From Bombardia bombarda (lineage: Eukaryota > Ascomycota > Sordariomycetes > Sordariales > Lasiosphaeriaceae), in the NCBI GenBank assembly GCA_030512295.1, contig JAULSR010000007.1, forward strand, positions 124,001 to 188,000: DNA of 64,000 nt, in the 5' to 3' direction. Under the pieces are notes generated by a model. The model ran no database searches and was not told the origin of the DNA. It saw only the letters and a list, made by a program, of their open reading frames with translations. The first letter of the stretch is position 1; each line of letters starts with the position of its first letter. Positions 34,728 through 46,189 of this stretch are shown one piece after another. A program made the translations under genes and the position numbers.

Positions 34728-35744
34728 TCAATCAGAATACAGCCCCTCCCCCTCAACCCACCGCCACACCTCGGGCGTGACCATCTTGGCCAGCCTGTCC
34801 CAGTCCCTCTCCCTCGCCGCGTCCCGCGCATATGTACTGCTAACCACATCCTCGCCATCCTTCCGCCCCTCGACCATCTCGATCCTGCCCCCCCAGTTCT
34901 TACTGCCACCGATCTTGGAGAGACCCTCGGAATCCAGCAGGTCCTGCAGGTACGCCAGCTGCTCATCCCTACTGCCCCACTCGTCGTCTGTCCGCATGGT
35001 GACGCGCAGTTTCGCCCGGGCAAAGAAGGGATCGAGCGCCTTTTGAATCGGTTTCGTCTCCGTCTCCGTCTCTATGTCTGCAGGCCAGCCATAGTATTTT
35101 GGATTCAGAATGCGAATCAGTGTGTCATAGCCCGCCAGAATGACCTGTTCCGTATTCTCGTCTGCCCCGCCATTATTATTACCATCGCCATGTCCGTTGT
35201 AAAAGTCCGCCTCGGCGATGGCAGCGCTCTTGGCGTGGAAATAGGGCTGCGTAGACAGCGCGACATCGATGCTCAGTCCCTGTCCCTCTTCCTGCTGCTT
35301 CCGTATATCCTGGGCAAAGGCCCACATCATGGCCAAGCGCTGGCCAAAAGCGGCTGGCTTGGGCGCCTTGTCGGCATTGTTGACTGCCAGGAGCAGCAGC
35401 AGGCGGAGGGTGCTGGGGTCAAGCTTCTTTTGTGCCCGAATGGCTGATGTGGCCATGCGGAGGTGCGCTATCGTGGGCGGGTTGAAGGACGAGTCGAGGA
35501 TAATCAGAGTTCGCGGTCTCGTTCGAGGGGGGAGAGGTTTGGGGAGGTCGTCGGCGACATGGCCAGAGGTCGTGGCGTGGAGCGATGAGGTCGGCGGGAT
35601 GGTGCAGACGACTTGGAACTTGGAGGCCGAGCTTTGGAAAGAGGCGAGGGCATGCGAAAAGAAGTCGAGAATCTGGCGAGGTTGCGCCCTCAGGGATCGC
35701 TCCATCGTGGCCGGCACGGGAGATTCGGGGTTGGCGAGGGGCAT
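34728..35744 (-). CDS. NMNAT-like nucleotidyltransferase (Pof1 type)
   Basis: Intronless, 338 residues from an ATG at 35744. The nucleotidyltransferase fold is shown by LIILDSSFNPPTIAHLRMA (about residues 83-101), the adenylyltransferase form of the HxGH nucleotide-binding loop (here T-I-A-H), and near the end by VVSSTYARDAARERDWDRLA, the ISSTxxR-like motif. In between, ILAGYDTLIRILNPKYY matches the conserved G-x-D-x-L region. The best match in memory is yeast Pof1, a nicotinamide-mononucleotide-adenylyltransferase-like protein linked to protein quality control. It would transfer AMP from ATP to a mononucleotide; the true substrate is not shown by sequence. Asn/Gly/Glu-rich inserts are typical of fungal loops. 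Confidence 0.85.
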   Translation of the reverse strand: MPLANPESPVPATMERSLRAQPRQILDFFSHALASFQSSASKFQVVCTIPPTSSLHATTSGHVADDLPKPLPPRTRPRTLIILDSSFNPPTIAHLRMATSAIRAQKKLDPSTLRLLLLLAVNNADKAPKPAAFGQRLAMMWAFAQDIRKQQEEGQGLSIDVALSTQPYFHAKSAAIAEADFYNGHGDGNNNGGADENTEQVILAGYDTLIRILNPKYYGWPADIETETETKPIQKALDPFFARAKLRVTMRTDDEWGSRDEQLAYLQDLLDSEGLSKIGGSKNWGGRIEMVEGRKDGEDVVSSTYARDAARERDWDRLAKMVTPEVWRWVEGEGLYSD

Positions 35745-36877
35745 TGGGCGTCAGTCAGTGCTTCTTCGTCATAACGGCCCGTTCGACACGTTGTCGGTGT
35801 ACCTAGGGAGCTAGGGCTGCGCAGACGGTGGCATGCCTATGGGTACTTCAGTCGTCAACATAGGTTGGTAATCATGGTGAGCTGCTTGGGTGCTGCCGCC
35901 AGTGTGGCGCCCTGTTGGTGGAAGCGGAATTAGGGGAAAGCGGGGGTGGGGTGGGACCTGCCGACGTGGAACACCTAACCCATTGCGGGATGTATTCACT
36001 GTTCAGGTCCAGGGCTGCCTAGGCCTTCAATCCGGAGTTTAGGTTTGGCGACAATTCATCAAGATCGATCGTGCAAAACTCACAGTTGGTATTCTGGATC
36101 GACCAAAAGACAGCAAGATGCAGCCTGGCGGTTTTAAACATCGAAAAGAAAGCGAATGGTACCTAACAGGCACTTGGCAGGCATTAAATCCGTTACTCTG
36201 GCGTCTTCTCAGGCCTGACGGACTTAATGATTTTATCTCGCGTCGGCTCGCCATCAGATTTGCTTGCATTAAAGCCTTAACTCCCCCAATTGACTAGCGG
36301 AGGGCGCACCGCACCCAACCCAGACCATACCCAAACGGGTCAAATTGGGCCTTTTGTTCTTTCACCAACAATCCTAACAACACCAAGGATTAACATCGTG
36401 ATGCCCTCGCCCATTTCTAGACTACCCAGTCTGGAGATAGATTTGTGGGCATGGTCTTAGCACCGTCCCCTCCTCCGACAACTGCCCCGATCTTCACAAG
36501 GACGACATGGATGCAAGCAGTCTCCAGCGACACTTGCAGTGATTCTCCTATCCATTACCCCTGGAATAATTACAAACCATGGCCATGAGCATGTTTTGTG
36601 ATGCTGAAAGGTGGAAGGGCGTGCATTGGGTAGCATCTGCCGGGCTGTAGATCGGTTCATTCTCTCCCCGGCCGCCTGACCCCTCAGCAACATCCATGGC
36701 TACAGGTTAAATAGATACATACGAATACAATAATTATATATTATACCACGTTGATCACCCATCATCTGGAGTTTCTCATCTCACCTCCATCGCCTTCAAC
36801 TCACTCACAGCTTCAACAGCTTCATTAACTTCATCAGACCCAACATCTTCTCCTCGCTTCCAGCAACAATCCCAACA
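35745..36877. other. Intergenic region between divergent genes
   Basis: Between the divergently transcribed nucleotidyltransferase and short-chain dehydrogenase genes. No gene seen; the last 100 bp before 36878 are pyrimidine-rich with repeated CTTCA/ACTTCA, as in fungal 5' leaders. Confidence 0.6.
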
Positions 36878-37860
36878 ATGGCCCCCCTCGTCTGGCTCAT
36901 CACCGGCTGCACCTCCGGCGCCGGCCTGGCCTTGGTCCACTCCGTGGCCGCACGCGGCGATCTCGTTATTGCTACAGGCCGGAACGCCTCCTCGCGGCTC
37001 TCCGAACTCTCTTCGTCTCCCTCCATTGCAGTGCTGGACCTTGACGTCGTCTCCCCCCTGGCCGAGATCCAGACCATCATGGCCTCGGCCGTCGCCATCT
37101 TTGGCCGCATCGACGTCCTAGTCAACAACGCGGGAATGGCGCGCGGGTCGTCTGTCGAGGAGGCGAGCGAGGACCTCGTCAGGAAGCTGTTTGACATCAA
37201 CCTGTTTGGCGCCATCAAGGTCACCCAGGCCGTCCTGCCGCACATGCGCAAGGCCAAGACGGGCACTGTGGCCTTCATCGGCGCCGGTCTGGGCTGGGCT
37301 GTCATGCCCTTCATGACTTACTATTCCACCACCAAGGCTGCTTTGACGCGTGCGAACCTCTTCATTTTAATTTCTCGAACAAGAGATGCAGTCACTAACC
37401 CAAAACAACAGTCTTTGCCGAAGGCCTCCAAAACGAAATCACCCCCCTCGGCCTGCGCTCAGTCATCTTCGAGCCCGGCGGGTTCGACTCCCAGTTCGCC
37501 GCCCCCAAGCCCGGCGAGGTGGGCTTTGCCGAGCCCCCCAAGATCGACGACTACCTCCCCCTGTACAGCAAGGTCTGGGGCATCACCTCGGGCGAAGCCC
37601 CCAAGCTTCCCGGCGACATCGCCAAGCTGCCCGGCGCCATCATCGACGTCATCAAGGGCGAGGGCCTGGCCAAGGGTCGCCCCTTTCCCGTGCGTGTTGT
37701 CCTGGGCCCAGATTCCCTGGATGCCATTCGGCAAAAGTGCAATGAGCAGCTGCAGCTGTGTGACACGTGGGAGGATATGACGCTGAGTGTTATGGTGGAG
37801 GGGAGGCGGGAGACGGGAGACTGGCTTTTGGGCAATATCTCGATTTTGAACAAGAGCTAG
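36878..37860 (+). CDS. Short-chain dehydrogenase/reductase
   Basis: Exons 36878-37349 and 37412-37860 join in phase 1 across a 62-bp intron to give 306 residues. The classical SDR marks are present: the dinucleotide-binding TGCTSGAG near the N-terminus (residues 9-16), NNAG (about 87-90), a serine-region strand (GTVAFIGAGLGWAV) in which the usual catalytic Ser is replaced by Ala/Gly positions, and the YxxxK pair in YYSTTKAAL (about 147-155). The exon join falls just after the catalytic helix, and PGGFDSQFA follows as the usual PG motif. It should oxidise or reduce a carbonyl/hydroxyl with NAD(P)(H); substrate unknown. No cluster partners are seen next to it. Confidence 0.92.
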
Positions 37861-38433
37861 ATGGGAAAGGGTTATAAATGGTGCCTGTCAGGGAACTCTC
37901 CGCTGTGAATAGACGAATAAGGAGCAGTGGTCTCAAACTCAACGATGTTTTTTGCAACGTAACTGACCTTTTTGTCTGTCTGTGTGCGTGCTAATTATAT
38001 TTACACCCTTGTTGCCACCACTGCTGCTCTAATCAATCCTGCAGCAGATCAAGAGTCAAAATAGACCTTTGTACCTTTCTCCCCCACGAAACCTTTTGTG
38101 ATACCTGATCGGATGATAGGGATAACCATAAACAGGAAGGGTATCATACGGTGAATGCAATGCATCAAAATCCGCCATGCCAGAGCCAATGTATCCTCCC
38201 AGAGTCACCCGCCCGTTTCCTGTCTCCACTTCCCTTGTTTTTCTTGCTCCCCCATCCAAAACGCCTACAATAATGCGAAGGTTAAACACATAGCAAAGAA
38301 ATGAAATTACATTTAGCAATAAGAATAGCAAATGCCCTTTTTTGGCCTGTCGGTGGTGCCGCCCATCCCCACACACCATTCCATACAATCTATATCCTAT
38401 CGTGCAGCATTCATCGTCATCATCATCAAATCT
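37861..38433. other. Convergent 3' ends, no gene seen
   Basis: Between the ends of the dehydrogenase and APC10 genes. The only notable sequence is a (TCA)n tract at about 38410-38427. Confidence 0.6.
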
Positions 38434-39752
38434 TCAGCGAATCTCAGGCTCGCGCATAAAATCAGGATAATTCGAGAAGCCGCCCTCTCCCGGCCTATAC
38501 CGAACCGCGTTCGGATTCTGTCTGTCGAGCGAATACAGCAGCTCCTGGAACGTCTCGTCCTCATCATCCGCGAGGCTCTGCATAGTTAGCCGGTCCGCCG
38601 CCTGGTCGATATTGGCCTCCATCTCGTGGACCGCGTCGCTGACGGGGCCGCCGCCGGGCGCGTTGTTCTCGTCGAGGGCAAAGATCTTGATGGCGCGGAT
38701 GTGCGTGTCCTTGCCGTTCTGGTGGTTCTCCTTAATGTGCACCTGCACGATGTAGCAGCACAGCGAGTGGCCGTCGGGCCCGCCGCCGCAGTCGGCAATG
38801 GGCACGTCCTGCCAGCCGACCGGGTTGACGAGTGGTAGGTCGGCGAACTGGATCAGGTCGTGGTGGCCCGTGCCGGCGTAGAAGACGATGTGGATGGGCG
38901 TGTACGATTCGTCCAGGGTGTAGTCCACGTAGAAGCGGATGGCGCGGATATCGACTCGACGGAGGAAGTGGATGGTGAGGAGATGAGGCTGCTGGCCGTC
39001 GGATCTGGGGTTGTATTTTAGCTAGCATACTAAAACTTAAATAGAAGCTTCTCTTTGCTGAAGGGGGTTGATTGCCTGAGCAAAAAGGGGCTGAAATAAG
39101 AAAGGGTCTAGGGCAAGACAAAAACTCACTGCCAGAACTTGTCCAAGTCGTCACTAAGAAGCTCCTCGACCCCGTTTCCAGGCTTGTGGCTGCTGACGCC
39201 AAAATGGGCAAGATTGTTGATCTCTTTGAGGCCGATGGCGGCGGGGTCGAAAACAGGGCCCATGATCTCGTCGTCCTCGATGTCCTGATCGTCTTGGTTT
39301 TGCTCATCGTCCAGGTCTTCGCCAAGGTCTTCATCCATGACATCGTCGAGGAATTCGTCGTCACCGACCTCAGCTTCCTCGTACTCGGCCTCCATGTCGG
39401 GCTCGCTCATGAGGTCTTCGCTCTCGTGGCCAGGGGCACTGGCATGAACCTGCGTATGAGTAAGTGCAGGGGACCGAGCTGGATCTTCGTCGTCCGAGTC
39501 GTTGGTACTTCCTATGGGAGTATGTCTGTTGGCTGTAGCGGAAGAGAGGCCATAGTCAGTCCATGCGATCACCTCGTCACGGTCGTAGGTGCCGAACCGG
39601 AGCCCCTCGAACACAGCCTGTTCGTTTTCTTGCTCAAACGTAATGGGGGCCCGCTTGGATTGGCCACGAGGAGTGTTGAGGTCCCGATTAGGATCGAGCT
39701 CGCCCAGCACACGGCGTGGCTTGTTGACACGATGTGTAGACTTGAAGTTCAT
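38434..39752 (-). CDS. DOC1: Anaphase-promoting complex subunit 10 (APC10/DOC1)
   Basis: Exons 39752-39130 and 39004-38434 join in phase 2 to give 397 residues. The first 180 residues are Asp/Glu-rich (DDEFLDDVMDEDLGEDLDDE), an acidic extension. The DOC domain follows: GVEELLSDDLDKFWQSDGQQ at the splice, then PHLLTIHFLRRVDIRAIRFY, DESYTPIHIVFYAGTGHHDL, a GW near VNPVGWQDVP, and VQVHIKENHQNGKDTHIRAI. This is the beta-sandwich that helps the APC/C ubiquitin ligase bind substrates processively in mitosis. The C-terminus (YPDFMREPEIR) ends in Ile-Arg, the IR-type tail that docks to the CDC27 TPR. The start is chosen at the ATG before NFKSTHRVNK; the frame upstream is hydrophobic and unlike the family. 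Confidence 0.93.
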
Positions 39753-41006
39753 CGTGAAGGGAGGAGGGACGTTTGGAAGCTGCAAGGAAAGCAAGAGAAG
39801 GAAGGACAGGAAGGGAGAAAGGAGCTTCGAGGCTTCAAGAAGATCAAGTCGGCGATAGAGACAGGCGAAGAAGAAACTGCACGCATATCGTGATGCAAGC
39901 AACAATCAAGCTGACGTAGGGGTAAAGACTGTAAACGGCGACCCGCCCTCAGTTCCTACAAGTGGTGAAGGGGAGGTGAGGGTGCCGGAACAGAACGGAA
40001 AGGTCGAACGATGGTGTGGAGACGTCGAAAAAGAATGTGGTGAACAATAGAAAAGCTGAGCAAGGTGAAGACCTCATTCAAGATCATGCAAGGTCTTTTG
40101 CAAAAGTCCTTCGGGACCGAAGCCAGTATGAAGGGAGAGATGGGGTGAAAGAACTTGAAGTGAATGGTTGGATGCAAATGCGAGTAGTGGAGCTCTGGGA
40201 CTTACATCTGGGAATGGCGGCATGCGCGATGGGGGACGAGTGCAGACGCTGGATGGTGAATGCGTCGCGGGCCGCCTGACGAGCCACTGTCATGACCGAT
40301 GCACGTTCAGCCATTCTTCCAACCACTCGTGTCCGTCGGGGCCCTCGTGGCGGCATATTGGGGAGGTCATCGGCCATTCTTGAAGTAAACTGACCAAATA
40401 GTGGCTATTAAAATCACCAAATGGCATCAAGCGCAGGGCAGGATCCAATGCAAAGCAAGCCAGACGGAATTGGGAGGGTCCAGCAGTCTTGCCAGAGGTT
40501 GGACAATCTGAAGTCCAGAGGCCACAGCTATCAGCCTAAGCGCAGCAGCAAATTAGAGTACGTTCGTCGTGAAAAGATAGTGAGAGCACCCAATCCAGGC
40601 GCTTATAAGACAGCTGGACTGTTGCAGCAAGTCTACAGATGGCAGCCACGAGGGGATGCGACATGGTGAATTGAGGGTAAACACCAGACCGACCCCACCC
40701 TGCACACCTTCAAGTCCTCGAGCATTGAGCTGCCCACCTGCCCTAGCTCCAGACAGGACTAGCGCTGCAAGGGCCCCTTGGGGACCCACTCATTCCAGGC
40801 AGCTCCCGAGCGAGCTTGGGAGCTTGGCCTGGAGGCCTGGTCCACACCACCACTCCAAAGTTCCATGTGACTACGCGAGAGCATCGCGTCCACCCTCAAA
40901 CGAGACGCGACTTCCCACCTCCCCCCCGTTAAGCGGAAACCGTGCATCAGGCTCTGACACACAGTGTTTGGCCGCGACAAGACGTATTCAGCATAAATCC
41001 GTCAAT
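39753..41006. other. Divergent promoter region of APC10 and MRE11
   Basis: Contains only short chance open frames. It must hold the promoters of both divergent genes. No clear repeats. Confidence 0.6.
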
Positions 41007-43434
41007 ATGCCGCAGAATTCAGGTCCGTAGCCACTCTTTGATCTCTTTCCGACAAACCGCTGCACGTCCATTTGGCACCTTCAATCAGCCCTCGTCGATA
41101 TTCCATCTGGCCTCCGCTAACATGCCACAGAAGCAGATACAATCCGGATCCTGGTTTCGACCGACAACCATGTCGGCTTCGAAGAACGAGATCCGATCCG
41201 CAAGGATGACAGTTGGCGCAGCTTTGACGAGGTGATGCAGCTAGCCAAGAAGCAAGATGTCGACATGGTCCTCCTCGGCGGTGACCTCTTCCACGAGAAC
41301 AAACCGTCGCGCAAGTCTATGTATCAGGTTATGCGCTCGCTACGTAAGAACTGTCTGGGCATGAGGCCATGTGAGCTCGAGTTCTTGAGTGATGCGTCCG
41401 AGGTCTTTGATGGCTCCGCATCCCACGTCAACTACGAAGACCCCGACATCAACATCTCCATCCCCGTCTTTTCGATCCACGGCAACCACGATGATCCGAG
41501 CGGTGACGGCCACTACTGCTCGCTTGATTTGCTACAGATGGCCGGCCTGGTCAACTACTTTGGCCGTGTGCCCGAAGCCGACAACATACATGTAAAGCCC
41601 ATCTTGCTGCAAAAGGGAGACACCAAGCTAGCCCTCTATGGCCTGAGCAATGTGCGCGACGAGCGCATGCACCGCACATTCAGAGACAACAAGGTCCGGT
41701 TTTACCGGCCCAACCAGCAAAAGTCCGACTTCTTCAACCTCTTGACTGTCCACCAGAATCACTACGCCCACACGCCCACAAGCTACCTTCCAGAGAACAT
41801 GTTGCCAGACTTTATGGATCTGGTCGTTTGGGGCCATGAACACGAGTGCATCATCGATCCTCAGAGAAACCCGGAGACTGGCTTCCACGTCATGCAGCCA
41901 GGTTCTTCGGTGGCCACCTCTCTCGTCTCCGGTGAGGCCGTAACAAAGCACGTTGCCATCCTGACCATCGCTGGGAAGAAGTTTGAAGTTGAAAAGATAC
42001 CTCTCAAAACCGTCCGACCGTTTGTTACGCGCGAGGTTGTTCTGGCCACCGACAAGCGCTTCAAGGGGTTGGAGAAGAAGCAAGACAGCCGACACGATAT
42101 CACAAAGCGGCTGATGGTCATTGTCGAGGAGATGATTGAAGAGGCCAACACCATTTGGGCATCTATGCACCAAGGGGAGGAGATGGACGAAGATGAGGAG
42201 CAGCCATTGCCTCTAATCCGCCTCAAGGTGGAATACACAGCTCCCGAGGGGTCCAAGTTTGAAGTGGAGAACCCGCAGCGCTTCTCCAACAGGTTCGCGG
42301 GCAAAGTAGCGAACCAGAACGATGTCGTCTACTTTTACCGGAAAAAAAAGGGGACAGGAACAAGTACGTTTACTATTCCTTCTGCATTAAGACCAGCCCA
42401 TTATTCTTGAGACTATAAACTGACAATCCGCAGCACGAACAAGAATAGACGCAAAGGACCTGCCAGAGGGCATGTCGGAAGCCCTCGACGGGACAGCAAA
42501 TGACGCCGTCAAAGTCGAGACGCTCGTCAACGAGTTCTTCACGCAGCAATCCTTGAAGATTCTACCACAAGCGCCGTTTGGCGACGCGGTCAACCAGTTT
42601 GTCAGCAAGGACGATAAGCACGCGGTCGAGCTGTTTGTTATGGACTCGCTCTCGACCCAGGTCAAGGGACTGCTGCAACTGGACGACGACAAGGTCAGCG
42701 CAGGACTGGACGCACACATTGACGACTTCCGAAAGGTCATGGAGCAGAGTTTCGTCGCGGGCCAGCAGAAGCAGGCACAGCGCAAGCGACGCTTCAAGGA
42801 GAAGCCCGACGGCTGGGACTCGGACTTGGACGGCCACTGGCTCGCCCAGCCCGGCGTACTGGAGGAGCTGCCGGCCTCTCCGGAGCCTGCGGCAGCAAAG
42901 GGGCGTGGCGGGGCGAAGCCTGCATCTGGAGTCACGTTCAGTGATGATGACGACGAAGACTTGTTCGGGTCGGAGCCGCCCGCGCCGAAGCAGCCAGCAA
43001 GAAGGGCGGCGGCGTCTAGAACAACAGCGGCTAGAAAGGCAGCTCCTGCTAAGAAAGCAGCACCGGCGAAGAAGGCAGCTGCGCCTAAGAAGGCTCCGGC
43101 GCGGGGCCGCGCAAAGAAGCCAAATCCATTCGCCGACAGCGACGAGGAGGATGAAGAGCCAGTGTTAATGGAGGAGGAGGAGGAAGAAGATGTGATTATG
43201 GAGGATGATGGGTTCAGCGCACTGCTGGCGTCGCAGGCGGCGCCGGCACGGAAGCCGCCTGCGCGGTCGACGCGTGCCGCTACAACGAGGGGGAGACAGA
43301 CGACGCTCAATTTCTCACAGTCTCAGAGGCCAGCAGCGACAAAGTCGCAAAAGGCGATTGAGATTAGCGACGATGAGATCTCGGAGGATGATGCGTTTGA
43401 GTCGATGCCTGCTACGCGGGCACGGCGCAGATGA
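41007..43434 (+). CDS. MRE11: Double-strand break repair nuclease MRE11
   Basis: Three exons: 41007-41022 (16 bp), 41131-42363 and 42434-43434, in phase, 749 residues. The phosphoesterase motifs are all there: STDNHVGFEERDPIRKDDSW (motif I), LLGGDLFHENKPSR (II), FSIHGNHDDPSGDG (III), HQNHYAHTP (IV) and VVWGHEHECI (V), giving the two-metal active site. The DNA-binding capping domain follows, then a C-terminal Asp/Glu and Lys/Ala-rich disordered tail with repeats of KKAAPAKKA and a TTLNFSQSQR segment. It should form the MRX complex with RAD50 and NBS1/XRS2 in the nucleus for end resection and telomere work. Exon 1 encodes just five residues, and its donor (GTCCGT) is weak. Motifs are intact, so it should be functional. 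Confidence 0.97.
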
Positions 43435-44143
43435 GAGTTTGTAGATGGTTGTGTGGGTGAGTTAGATGTGTGGTTGTCTTTATTTGGGCGCAAAGATTTG
43501 TCTGAGGAGACAGATTGATGTTATTTACGTGGTTACGTTGGTCACTTGGTCAGATGATTGGGTTAAGTAGCTACTTAGTTAGCATTGGCGAGCGGAGGTT
43601 CGGCGTGCTGTACGAACTACTGATATTCTTCTGTGACTATTAGTAACGTAACAATATGAAAGCCGTGAACTGCCTATAATGTGAATAAATACTTAGGTAC
43701 CTATCTGCCAAAGAGAGTAGTAAATCGCTGTTTGTTGAGCCGCTCACCACGGTCAGGGGTGAGGCCCAAGCTCCATTTAGGTGGCCGGTCGGTACCTGGG
43801 AGGTTCCAGTGGCGACAGTTTCCAATGACGGCGGTCCCAAACTCAACCTTGATCTGAGTATCAGGTATCAGGTACACATAACGCCCAAAGTCTGTTCAGC
43901 CTTTTTAACTCTTTCCAACAAGCTCGCAAAAGCACTCCTCCTTGAATTTCAATTTACCAATCCATTTTATCAAATTCAATCGCAGCAATCGCTTTCGGCA
44001 AACCGACCAACCTCCAAGGCCATCACGTGATTGACACTTTGGGGTATCGGATTCCGGCCCCTCGCATTCCCTTTGCATCTTGCATCATCAGCATATCCGC
44101 CTCAGTAGCAGCGCAGGCATCGGCGAGGCTCACACACACGACG
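43435..44143. other. Intergenic, no gene seen
   Basis: 3' end of MRE11 and upstream region of TAF10. No recognisable feature apart from AT-rich stretches. Confidence 0.6.
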
Positions 44144-45012
44144 ATGGCAACCATCCCGAATTCCACAGCAACCCCGGGCTCGGCTTCGACAGGCCCAGCC
44201 CCTTCGGCGGCTGCCCACACGATGGCGGTTCCCAGCGGTCCGACGACTGCTGCTGCTGCCCCAGCTCCTGGTCCCGCTGCCGCTGCCGCTGCCGCTGCCG
44301 CTATCGCTGGCGGGGCCCCAACGGCACGCAGCCACAATCACAGCCTCCAGCATCATCGGCCGACGCAGCAAATGCCGGACCTGCAAACGCGCCCGCACAC
44401 CGTGCAGCGAGCGCGCCTCCCGCCGGCGGGCTCCCCGACTCGCGCCTGCCGACCCGCAAGGATATCTCATTGAAGGAGTTTCTCAACAAGATGGACGACT
44501 ACGCGCCGATCGTACGTTCCCCCTCAACCCCACTCACTTCCTTCCCTATATCCTCTCACACCTACCCGAGATCATCACTAACCAATTACCGATGTGCAGA
44601 TCCCCGACGCAGTAACAAACTACTACATGACGCGCGCCGGCCTCCCCCCGCCGCCGCAGACAGACCAGCGCCTGGCGCGCCTGCTCGCCCTCGCCGCGCA
44701 AAAGTTCGTCGCCGACATCGCCGCCGACGCCTACCAGTACAGCCGCATCCGCGCGAGCAACACAAACGCCAACAACCCCATGGGCAGCCTGGGCGCCGCC
44801 GCCGGCTTCCCCATCCCCGGCCAGCCGGCCAACGCCCCGGGAACAAGGACCCGGGAGGCGCCAGGGGTGGCCCCCTCGGCATTCAGAGGCCGGGCTATGG
44901 TGGCGGTGGCCAGGGTGGCAGCCAGAATAGGACGGTGTTGACGATGGAGGATTTGGGTATGGCGGTGGGTGAATTTGGGGTTAATGTGAAGAGGAGCGAG
45001 TTTTACAGATGA
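44144..45012 (+). CDS. TAF10: TFIID/SAGA subunit TAF10, with two apparent one-base losses
   Basis: Two exons (44144-44511, 44600-45012). The histone-fold domain is clear: SLKEFLNKMDDYAPI, then across the intron IPDAVTNYYMTRAGLPPPP, LARLLALAAQKFVADIAADA, and the end TVLTMEDLGMAVGEFGVNVK then SEFYR. The N-terminus (MATIPNSTATPGSAS, then an Ala/Pro-rich run) is typical fungal low complexity. As given, the frame slips twice: within GGGGCCCC at 44312-44319 and within the run GGG at 44839-44841. Each slip fits the loss of one base, and with both restored the length is 260 residues, normal for the family. TAF10 is normally essential for transcription initiation and SAGA, so true loss is unlikely; sequence error is the better reading. 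It acts in the nucleus. Confidence 0.9.
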
Positions 45013-45548
45013 GATGACAGAAGTAGGGATGGAGGAGAGGTTGGGTTGGGTAATGATTTGATATTGGTGGGGGGCTTTTTCCTTATGATCATTGGAGGTG
45101 GGAGGTGGGTAACATGGCGTTTGGGTAAGGGAGGTTGAGAGAGTGCCTCGGTCATGGCAACAGATACCTGCAAATATCGCCCTTTTTTCTTCTTTTTTTC
45201 TTCTTTTCTATGTATCATGGTTCTGTTCAGGAACCAGTCCAGAATTGAGCTTGGGGGAATTTGCCATCCTTCTTTAGATTGTCCTTCATTCACTACTTGC
45301 ATCAAAACAAGTAGACGGGCACACAAGACAGATGGCGTCAAGTCCATTACAACAAGAATGTCGCAAAGTCTCGTATTGTCCCAGGTGTGTTGTATATACA
45401 CGTACATGCCTATTGTACAGGTTTCCGTCCTCCCGGTATAGATAGTCGCATATGCTTTTGCGCCCCATCCTCCAAAAAGCACAAGAAAGAAACGCCGGAA
45501 AATGTCACATCTTTTTACAAGCCCAAACAGAAAAAGCGCGCGCAATGT
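45013..45548. other. Convergent 3' ends of TAF10 and mitochondrial uS19
   Basis: Contains a T-rich tract at 45180-45208. No gene seen. Confidence 0.6.
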
Positions 45549-46189
45549 CTATTTCTTGCCCCACATGAACGGCTTCCGTGTTCTGCAGTCAAACAACCAC
45601 CAGTTGTGTCAGTCACCATCATCTGTTATCGCGTTGCCTGGGCCATATCCCCGGGATTGAAACAAGAGAGAAGGGGGACAGCGTACATGGAGAACTCGCC
45701 GAGCTTGTGACCCACCATCTCCTCGGTGATGGTCACGTCGTGGTAGACCTTGCCATTGTGCACCTGGAACTTGAGACCGACAAAATTGGGCAGGATGGTG
45801 GCCGATCGCGCCTGGGTTCGGATGGGCGCGATCTTCTTGCCTGGCTCGGGGCGCACGATCGGGAGGCTGTTTATTGCATGTCAGGTCAGGTCAGGTCAGG
45901 TCAGGTCAGGTCAGGTCGAGTCAGGTTCGGGTCGGCGCGGATGAGGAGGAGGAATCGAGATAGCGGTAGGGTGGGTGGGGTTCTCCTTACGGAACAATGT
46001 GTGGTCCTGGAAGATGTTTGTTAGCATTGCTACAGAGGAGAAAGGGGGGTGGATGATGGGAGCATGATGTCGCAACTCGTCAGAGGCCAGGCAATGGTCG
46101 GTCGCAACAGCCAAAACAGAAGGGAAGGGGGCAGCATCCTTGCCTTTCCACACCGATCGGGACTTGAGCAGGCACCTGGTTGCTTGCAT
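45549..46189 (-). CDS. RSM19: Mitochondrial small-subunit ribosomal protein uS19m (RSM19)
   Basis: Four exons, 46189-46144, 46006-45991 (16 bp), 45866-45687 and 45582-45549, give 91 residues. The joined protein shows the bacterial-type S19 signature: SRSVWKGPHIVPLPI, APIRTQARSATILPNFVGLK, VHNGKVYHDVTITEEMVGHK and LGEFSITRKPFMWGKK. It belongs to the 37S mitochondrial subunit head, near the decoding region, and acts in the matrix. The first intron begins with GC (GCAAGG) instead of GT. The second exon is only 16 bp, and intron 2 holds a (TCAGG)n array. Splicing is required because no single exon exceeds 60 codons. The short basic N-terminus could serve as targeting signal. The cytosolic uS19 is different in sequence. 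Confidence 0.93.
45881..45915. repeat. TCAGG pentamer array in RSM19 intron 2
   Basis: Seven perfect TCAGG units inside the intron between exons 2 and 3 of the mitochondrial ribosomal gene; a degenerate unit follows. Confidence 0.9.
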
